Source of the DNA: Elymus sibiricus | Lineage: Eukaryota > Streptophyta > Magnoliopsida > Poales > Poaceae | Assembly: GCA_039707655.1 (NCBI GenBank) | Contig: CM077668.1 | Coordinates: forward strand, 64,745,086 to 64,809,085 | Direction of reading: 5' to 3' | Length of the DNA stretch: 64,000 bases | Part shown: in pieces, positions 57,198 to 64,000 of the stretch | Layout of the letters: every line of letters begins with the position of its first letter | Position numbering within the stretch: the first letter of the stretch is position 1 | Made by a program: the position numbers and the translations under genes | Notes under the pieces: generated by a model | Seen by the model: the letters and a program-made list of their open reading frames with translations, nothing else | Database searches by the model: none | Told to the model about the DNA's origin: nothing

Positions 57198-57407
57198 CAA
57201 CCCTAAATTTCTCTCTATCTCAAATCTTGTATATGCCGATCCGACTGCTCGCCGTGGAGACGATGTTTCTTTCAATCACGCGCATGGTGCAGTGTTGATG
57301 TCGAGCCCCTGGGCATTGCTACAATGAGTCGCCACCGTTTGTTGATGAAGATTGAACCCATCAAAAATCTGAATCCATGACACACGTCGCCCCATGGTGG
57401 GCGCTAA
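57198..57407 (-). other. 5' internal start of element G with PBS
   Basis: On the minus strand the PBS TTAGCGCCCACCATGGGGC starts at 57407, two transitions from TTGGCGCCCACCGTGGGGC. The rest is leader, cut at 57197 by insertion of H. Confidence 0.68.
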
Positions 57408-57650
57408 TGTCAATGTTGTTTATCAACGGTATCATCCGTAGATGATTGTGGGGATTAGTACGCATGGAGATCATCGAGGTGGGTTAGCACACTAGACAAG
57501 ATTTAGAGAGCTTCGGGCCCCGGGAAACATCATCCGGTAATAGCCCTACGTGTTGTTTGTGGCTAGGTCTTATTCCGTATGCTCATGAGGGAGTCGCCGT
57601 ATAAGCCGGCTCTCCTCTAGTTGTGTCTAGCCGTAGAGATTCTAGAGATT
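57408..57650 (-). mobile_element. 5' LTR of element G, truncated
   Basis: Matches 39455-39680 of the other LTR, including GATTAGTAC, GGTGGGTTAGCACAC, GTGTTGTTTGTGGCTAGGTC and AGTTGTGTCTAGCC, then stops near 57640-57650 where sequence of element I begins. The U3 half with the promoter is missing. Confidence 0.68.
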
Positions 57651-57743
57651 CTTTCTTCTACACAACCTCCAAGTCATCTCTATGAGAAAAACTTGAAGCT
57701 TGGGGGCTACATACATATATGAGAATAAAGATAAGTGTATACC

Positions 57744-59240
57744 TCATATTTTTTTCTTCAAAAGTGCAACCTGTGCACTTTCGTCAGCTCGGTTTTGCAT
57801 GTGCCGGGTCTCGTATTGATGATAAAGAGTGGCCACACTCATTTCCTCATATTCCTCCATATGAGTGGTATGGGCCGGCTCTTGACGCAAGGGTGGCTTT
57901 TCTTCAACAGGCATCTTGGAAAGGGCACTGGATGTACTTGGTGGTGGAACACATTTCTCTCCAGTAATCAGTATGTCATCCTGCGCAGTCTCGCCGTCAG
58001 CCGGTTTATTACTGGCAGGGTCTTCTATTCTCTCACCTTTGACAGTAGTTTCCGGAGTGGATGGATCATTAAAAACCGGCTCATTTCTAGCCGGGTGCTC
58101 AACATGAGACTCCGTGGGAGCCTGGTCGTTTAAAGCTGGCTCACTTCTGGCCGGGTCCTCAATGACGTTTGAGGTGGCTATCTCCACATCAGTTATAACG
58201 GCCGACGATTTAGCCAGCTTCTCCTTCACGATTGCTTTAGCCCTATCCCGACTAAATATATATCAAATGAGGAAGAAGAAGCACATTTGAAGCAATATGA
58301 CTTACCCAATATTTATAGTGAAATCGGGCAGTTGGCTGGCGCTGGAGGCGTCGGATGAGAGCGAAGAAGTATGGTAAGCCGGATCTGATGATGTCAGTGG
58401 AGCCTTCATCTGGCCGGCTCTTGGACAGAAGGAGGAGGGTCTTAGCTACTCCTGCCTACGAGCCCGGCGAGGAGATGGCTCAAGAGAAAGACCTTCATGA
58501 AGATCATCTGAACCAGAGCTCCGAGTCTTCTGTTTCTTATATGCTTCATGTTGGATTTTCTTGAAAGATAAGTTTGGATCCAAATAAGCTGATGGTTGGG
58601 AAAAAGTTACCTTTCGTATAGCCAGCCGGGTCTTCCTTCCACCAAGAGTTTCAGTGTCAGAAAGACTAACCTCTGGATCAGACGGCTTGCTGGTCCCTGT
58701 GTTATCCTGCGAAGAGTCGGCATCAGCAAGTTGGTTATGAAGTTGACCAAGAGAATCAAGTTCTTCAACCTTGTCAACCTCTTCTTCCTCATCGTCTTCT
58801 ACAATTTCTTCCTCAGGGGTGGTGGGAGCTTGGTATTCAGTCTTCCACTAGTCAGAATCAGGTTGAAAGAATGGAAGCCGGCATTGGTTACAAAAAGTGA
58901 AGGAAGAAAAACATGAAGTTTATGGGACAGGTCAAGGAAATTTACCGCTGGAGCCAGGTTATTGGCTTTGAAAGGAGCAAGACCTAAAATTGATATTTTC
59001 TCATGAGACTCGCCCAAGAGCTTCTTGACGGCTTTGACAAGATTACTCGGGGTCAGTTCTTTGCGGCCATAACGCATGTCATCATCCGGTTGAGTGGTAT
59101 ATTGATAAAATAGGCGGGTCCTAACACTGAGAGGTTGGATGTGCCAATTAACCTAGCACCGGGTTAGGTCCGTCGCTCTGAGCGCATGAGCTATTAGAGC
59201 GTTGATCCTCTGATAGACAGGTTCTAATGCTTTTCGTTCT
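57744..59240 (-). pseudogene. Antisense gene remnant of element I
   Basis: Exon pieces correspond in order to those of element H: ALRATDLTRC then a TAG where H has TGA and relatives have Trp; AVKKLLGESHEKISILGLAPF (H: IVKTLLGESQEACSKVGLNPF); an acidic linker; SLEPSPRR with a stop after RRARRQE; and an exon ending LLKKKYE before a GTATAC donor. The N-terminal PF04195 part is missing and the C-terminus is lost at the junction with G. Inactive. Confidence 0.62.
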
Positions 59241-59390
59241 CCTGTTGGTGCATAAGAGATTAGCAAGACTTGGAGAAAGCCGGCTTACTGACACAGAAAC
59301 AAGATCCAGCACTTCATTTCTTAATATGTTTATTCCGTTCTTATCTTCAGGAGCTTAGCATGAATAAATTCAGGCTAACCTGGGGGCTAA

Positions 59391-59942
59391 TGTCGGGGAT
59401 ATTACCCGCAGAGGATAACTCAGCATTTAGGCCCAGGGCCAACAGCCGCCGATGATCCCAAAGGACCAAGGCCGACTTACCCTTGGGCTTACCAAAGCTG
59501 GACAACGGGCCTAGAAGGAGACCCGGCCCAGAGCGGCGAAGGCCAGCTTAGGAGAAGACCAGGCTCGGTGTGGCTTCGGTTAACTTGGAAGATACGGAAG
59601 GCCTACCAAGCTTAGAGTAGGACTCCAACCACGGGTAGAACCCAAATATTGTTGTAAATCAGGGAACCCAGCCTATCATATAAAGGGGGTTCCCGGGTCG
59701 TTAGGAAGGACAAGTTACAATCTCTTAAAAGCTAGGTAGCAAAACAGCACCCTTGTAATCGAGATCATCATCATCAATAGCAATCAAGCAGGAGTAGGCT
59801 TTGACCTCCACCGTGAGGAGCCAAACCTGGGTAAACTCGTGTCTCTCGATTCCGACCAACCCCGTTCAAGACTTCACCTAGCAGCAATGGCCTCACAATA
59901 TAGTTCTCCTATGAGGACATCTGCCGTGACAAAACCACGACA
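59391..59942 (+). mobile_element. 3' LTR of element I
   Basis: Begins TGTCGGGGATATTACCC and ends AAACCACGACA (552 bp), with CATATAAAGGGGG at about 59678 as TATA box. It shares with the H LTR its ends, GGGTAAACTCGTGTC and the CCGTGACAAAACCACGACA ending, but the middle is different. Confidence 0.8.
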
Positions 59943-60626
59943 GGTAGTATAAAAAAGGAACATACATCGTCATGGGAACCATATCTGCAGTCAACGTCAT
60001 CGTAGAAGGGTTGACACCAGTCACCAACATGGATGATTCAATTCATGTGACCTTTTTGTGTAGTTCACCTAACATGAAGCAATGTTTGCATCATGCAGTT
60101 AGCAAGAAGTACTTGGTCCCATGAGCTGGCAGCTTCTTCATTAGTTGCAATAAAATTGTGTAACGTCAAGGTTGGTCATCAAGCTCATGGAATGTGCAAT
60201 TATAATTTGGATATCCTTTTGTGCAGTTCAACTAAAATCAAGCATCCATGTTCGTTACACAAAGATGTGGAAAGTGCCATTGTGGTGACGGTGATGACCA
60301 ATCTTGCAAAGGCTAATTAACTATTGGAGGAGATTACCCGTTGAGTTCCACGAGAAGGTTAGGAACTCCTATTACCCTTTGTGCGGTTCCACTAAAATCA
60401 AGAGACGTATCCCGTGTGACATTTTAGTAGAACTGCACAACACACTCTTTCCAAAAAAGAAGTGTTTTGTGCAATTCACCAAAAGCTCGCAATAGCAACG
60501 AGGTGAAATGTATATCTCTATTTGCACAAAAAGGTAGAAAGGAACGTGAATAACACGTGATGAAACATACATCTAATGAAAAGAAGCAACTTCCTTATCT
60601 TAATGGCAATCATAGAAGGACAGTAG
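59943..60626. repeat. Unclassified repeat region, right part
   Basis: Continues the motifs of 38091-39454: GTGCAGTTCAACTAAAATCA (60224), GTGCGGTTCCACTAAAATCA (60384), an inverted TAGTAGAACTGCACAAC (60426) and GATGAAACATACATCTAATG (60559). No gene supported. Confidence 0.5.
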
Positions 60627-61539
60627 TGATACGTCTCCGACGTATCTATAATTTTTGATTGTGTCATGCTATTATATTACCAATCTTATACGCTTTATAC
60701 ATCATTTTATATCATTTTATATATTCTAAATTTTATTATGTATGATTGTTATAGCTATGTAATGCTTTCCGATCTATGAGTTTTCTTTGGCCAAGTTGAT
60801 GATTGGATCTTCAGTGGAAGTGGTGCATTGTAGTAGGTTCAATCTTACGGTGTTCTCACCTCGTGACAGAAGGGGTAGCGAGGCACGTATTTGCATTCTT
60901 GCTACTACGGGTAAAACGACGAGGTCCAATCATATTGCTTGATTTTATTCTGTCTACATTATGTCATCATATTTCATGCATTACTCTGTTTGTCATGAAC
61001 TTAATACCTAGAGAGGCAAGCATAGAAGCGCTCTCGAAGTGGAGTAATAGTAGTAGATGCAGGCAGGAGTCGGTCTACTTGTCACGGACGTAATGCCTAT
61101 ATACATGATCATGCCATGAATATTGTCATAACTATGCGCTTTTCTATCAATTGCCCAATAGTAATTTGTCTACCCACCGTATGCCATGCTTATGAGAGAG
61201 ATGCCTCTAGTGAAAACTATGGCCCCCGAGTCTACTTTAATCATATTACCAAGACCCTATTTCCTTTGCTGCAATTTATTTACTTTTATTTTACTTTGCA
61301 ATTTATCTATCTACAACTATCAGATTTAATCGTTGCAATTAACGAGTACAAGTGGATTGAGAACCTTCTTTCCCACATTGGGTGCAAATATTTGCTCTTG
61401 TGTGTGTAGGTGTTGTCGATGGTTGTTTGCGTGAATCTCCTACTGGTTCGATAACCTTGGTTCTCTACTGAGGGAAATACTATCCACTACTATATTGCAT
61501 CTGCCTTCCTCTTCAGGGGAAATCTTAACGCAGCTCACA
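60627..61539 (+). mobile_element. 5' LTR of Athila-type element J (Sabrina-like)
   Basis: Begins TGATACGTCTCCGACGTATC and ends GCAGCTCACA or nearby, followed by the PBS at 61558-61575. The start fits the Sabrina-like group of Triticeae Gypsy elements from memory. Its last 115 bp resemble 7751-7867. Confidence 0.72.
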
Positions 61540-61557
61540 AGTAGCAGAAAGAATTTC

Positions 61558-61575
61558 TGGCGCCGTTACCGCGGA
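61558..61575 (+). other. Primer binding site of element J
   Basis: TGGCGCCGTTACCGCGGA, two changes from the Athila PBS of element C. It shows plus orientation and that the element continues to the right. Confidence 0.7.
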
Positions 61576-61721
61576 GGTTTATCAAACACTCAAAGTACCT
61601 TCATATACATTATCATTTACTTGTTCTACTTTTTATTTTCCTTTATTTGCTTTGCTTAGTCTCGTTAAAAAAATCAAAAACACAAAAATATTTTATTCTG
61701 TTGCTTGATTGAATTGCCACT

Positions 61722-62885
61722 ATGTCTCAAGAAAACACTAAGCTGTGTGACTTCTTGAATACTAATAACAATGATTTTATTAGTACTCCAATTGCTCCTC
61801 CCGCCACTAGTGCGGAGTCATATGATGTGGAAACTCATACTAGAAATATGGATAGAATTGCTCATGATGTGGAAACTCTTAAAATTAAAAAATTTCCACA
61901 TAAAAATGATGTAATAGCTGAACCTTTAAAGTCCATCCAAGTCACCATGGATGAAAGTAGAAAAGGAATTGAGAGGATGAGAGCTAAACATGAATTCCTA
62001 GAAAAGGCGTTCGCATCTGGTTTTCATGATAATAATGATGAGGATATTAAAATGATTGGTGTGACACCTATTGAATATTTGTTTAGTAATATAAAACTTG
62101 ATGATAAAGGGACTGAAGATGAGTCAACTTTAGTTAGAAGGCGTCCCAATTGTTCAAAGGGTGATGATCTTAATGATAAAAACAACAAAAGTGGGTTTGA
62201 AGAGGTAAAAACTTTAGGCAGCAATGCACCCACTACTTTGGATTATAAGGACTTTAATTATGATAATTGTTCTTTGATTGTATGCATTTCCTTATTGCAA
62301 TCCATGATAAATTCACCCTATGCTTACGAATAAAATAAAGCCTTTACTAAACACATTGTAGAAGCCATGATTAAAACTCATGAAGAAATGCTAGAATTAG
62401 AAGTATCAATACCAAGGAAATTACAAGATGAATGGGAACCTACTATTAAAGTTAAGATTAAATATTATGAATGCAATGCTTTGTGTGATCTAGGTGCTAG
62501 CGTCTCTACTATACCAAAATCTTTATGTGATGTTCTAGGTCTCACCGATATGGATGAATGTTCCCTCAACTTGCATCTAGCGGATTCAACTATTAAGAAA
62601 CCATTGGGAATAATTAATGATGTTCTTGTAGTTGCAAATAGAAATTATGTGCCCGTGGATTTCATTGTGCTTGATATTGAATGCAATCCGTCTTGTCCTA
62701 TAATACTTGGTAGGCCTTTCCTACGAACCATAGGTGCTATTATTGATATGAAAGAAGGAAACATAAGGTTCCAATTTCCATTAAAGGAAGGGATGGAACA
62801 CTTACCAAGGAAGAGAATTAAACCACCATATGAATATATTATGAGAGCCACCTATGGAATTAATTTGAAAGATGATAACACTTGA
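61722..62885 (+). pseudogene. gag remnant and aspartic protease of element J
   Basis: One phase runs from ATG 61722 to TGA 62883-62885, with a single TAA at 62331-62333. The first part (MSQENTKLCDFLNTNN and on) is short and lacks the usual gag core, so the gag is reduced or deleted. The second part is a retropepsin: ALCDLGASVSTIPKSL with DLGA at the active site, and CPIILGRPFLRTIGAIIDM. No reverse transcriptase follows within the next 1.1 kb, where family members with pol would have it. The element therefore looks non-autonomous, at least as far as it can be seen. Confidence 0.7.
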
Positions 62886-64000
62886 AACTATGTATTATGC
62901 CGCTAGGGGCATAAAACAATAGCGCTTGTTGGGAGGCAACCCAATATTTATCTTATTTGCAATTTTTATTTTCTGTTTTGATGTGATGAAATGATTATTT
63001 CTACTGTAATTATTGTGTTTTTGTCTTTTAATTAGTGTTTGTGCCAAGTAAATCCATTGGGATAATTTGGATGATAGTAGAATTGATTCTGTGCAAAAAC
63101 AGAAACTTTTGTGCCCAGTGCAGAAAATTCTATATTTTACTGGAACGTGCTTTTGATCTGAAATTTTTGCACAGCATTAAGATACAAATTTTCTACGTTT
63201 TCCTAATGTTTCAAAATTGTTTGAGGTCAGAAGTATGGTTTTAGTTCAGATCATTACAGACTGTTCTGTTTTAGACAGATTATGTTTTTTATTGCATAGT
63301 GTGCTTGTTTTAATGATGCTATGGATTATATCGGGGGGTATAAGTCATGGAGAAGTTAGAATACAGTAGGTATAATGCAAGAATAATTATAAATCAATTT
63401 ATAATAGTGCCTAATTTTATGGTTTACCGATTATACTAATGGACCTCACGAAGTTTCTGTTGAGTTTTGTGTGCTGAAGTTTTCAAATTTTGGGTGAGTT
63501 TACGATGGACAGCGGAATAAGGAGTGGCAAGACCCTAAGATTGGGGATTCCCAAGGCACCCCAAGGTAATATTGAAGGAATACACAAGTGTCTAACCTTG
63601 GGGATGCCCCCGGATGGCATCCCCTCTTTCGTCCACAATTCATCGGTATGTTTACTCGGAGCTATATTTTTATTCATCACATGATATGAGTTTTACTTGG
63701 AGCGTCCTGTGCTATAGTTCTATTTTTCTTGTTAGTTTACCACAATCATCATTTGCTGGACACACCTTTTGAGAGAGACACACATTCATCATGATTTGTT
63801 AGAACACTCTATGAGCATATTTTATAGAAATCATTTGCACTCTCATGCTTCACTTATATCTTTTTGAGAGACTTAATAGGAAGTGGTAATTGGCACAAGT
63901 TATAAGACTAGTCTGAAAATGATAGGTATACAAGAGAGGTATAATAAAAACTTTCATGTTAGATCACTGAATATGAAACGTGTGATTTAAGTATATCAAT
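62886..64000 (+). other. Non-coding internal region of element J, runs off window
   Basis: Begins shortly with GCGCTTGTTGGGAGGCAACCC, a conserved post-ORF motif of Sabrina-type elements. The rest is AT-rich. The short plus-strand frames at 63035 and 63490 are not convincing. Confidence 0.55.

Larger units (their letters stand above)
39455..57650 (-). mobile_element. Non-coding LTR element G, host of element H
   Basis: On the minus strand the 3' LTR is 39455-39903, preceded by the PPT GCTCGGGGGCTAATGT (39904-39919). The 5' LTR is 57408 to about 57650, followed by the PBS TTAGCGCCCACCATGGGGC. The 5' LTR keeps its U5 side but loses U3 at the junction with element I. With H removed, the internal region is only about 3.9 kb and has no gag or pol motif, so G is a non-autonomous or internally deleted element related to Tat-type Gypsy elements. 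Confidence 0.68.
57655..59942 (+). mobile_element. 3' fragment of a Tat-type element I, related to H
   Basis: It contains one copy of the PPT-like unit (57690-57705), part of an antisense gene, a PPT (CCTGGGGGCTAA, 59379-59390) and a 3' LTR at 59391-59942. The gag-pol part and 5' LTR are absent. It is similar in order to H but clearly diverged in sequence, so it is a sister family and not a duplication of H. Confidence 0.72.

Noticed and set aside
60621..60628. CAGTAGTG as the right end of the second CACTA element
   Set aside because: It runs straight into the LTR start TGATACGTC of element J, and no subterminal repeats of the left end are found beside it.

Overview
The window looks like intergenic DNA of a large-genome Triticeae grass (wheat, Aegilops or a close relative). 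Nearly all of it is nested transposable elements. The evidence is Athila-type LTRs opening TGATACGTC with PBS TGGCGCCGTTGCCGGGGA, a Copia LTR opening TGTAGGAGATATGCC, a CACTA element full of TTTAGTCCCGG hairpins, and a Tat-type Gypsy element with an antisense gene. Family names (Fatima, WHAM/Wilma, Sabrina, Sukkula) are from memory of LTR starts and are tentative. No host gene is secure. The one candidate is a broken ORF on the minus strand at 37012-36527.

Layout. A: 1-7750, minus-strand Copia element (internal region 1-1060, 5' LTR 1061-7750), whose LTR is split by B, a 4.7-kb solo LTR at 2371-7085 with target duplication CCTCG. 7751-7950: end of an older Athila-like LTR. C: 7951-10353 and 31637-31923, plus-strand Fatima-like Athila (5' LTR and gag), split by D, a minus-strand Athila-like element at 10354-31636 that keeps gag, protease and an env-position ORF but lacks RT and integrase. 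D is itself split by E, a complete 11.9-kb CACTA element at 14022-25969 (target duplication GAA). C is cut at 31924 by the left end of F, a second CACTA-type element whose right end is not seen. 35.9-38.0 kb holds a SINE-like piece, the broken ORF and two MITE-like inverted repeats. 38.1-39.45 kb and 59.94-60.63 kb are two parts of one unclassified repeat region split by a 20.5-kb block: G (39455-57650, minus, non-coding LTR element) containing H (43623-57197, plus, Tat-lineage Gypsy with full gag-pol and a spliced antisense gene), then I (57655-59942, 3' fragment of an H relative). J: 60627-64000, 5' part of a Sabrina-like Athila element running off the window.

How the genes relate. E is set up as an autonomous CACTA: a TNP2 transposase, a second gene combining a Transposase_24 region, a DUF8039-like region, proline repeats and a C-terminal ULP1-like (C48) cysteine protease, and a small coiled-coil plus membrane-anchor gene. 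H carries every enzyme for retrotransposition in one frame. Both are now inactive. Most of their in-frame stops are one transition away from the expected Gln or Trp codon, the pattern left by deamination of methylated cytosines. The target duplications and reading frames that rejoin across insertions give a clear order: C, then D, then E; and G, then H.
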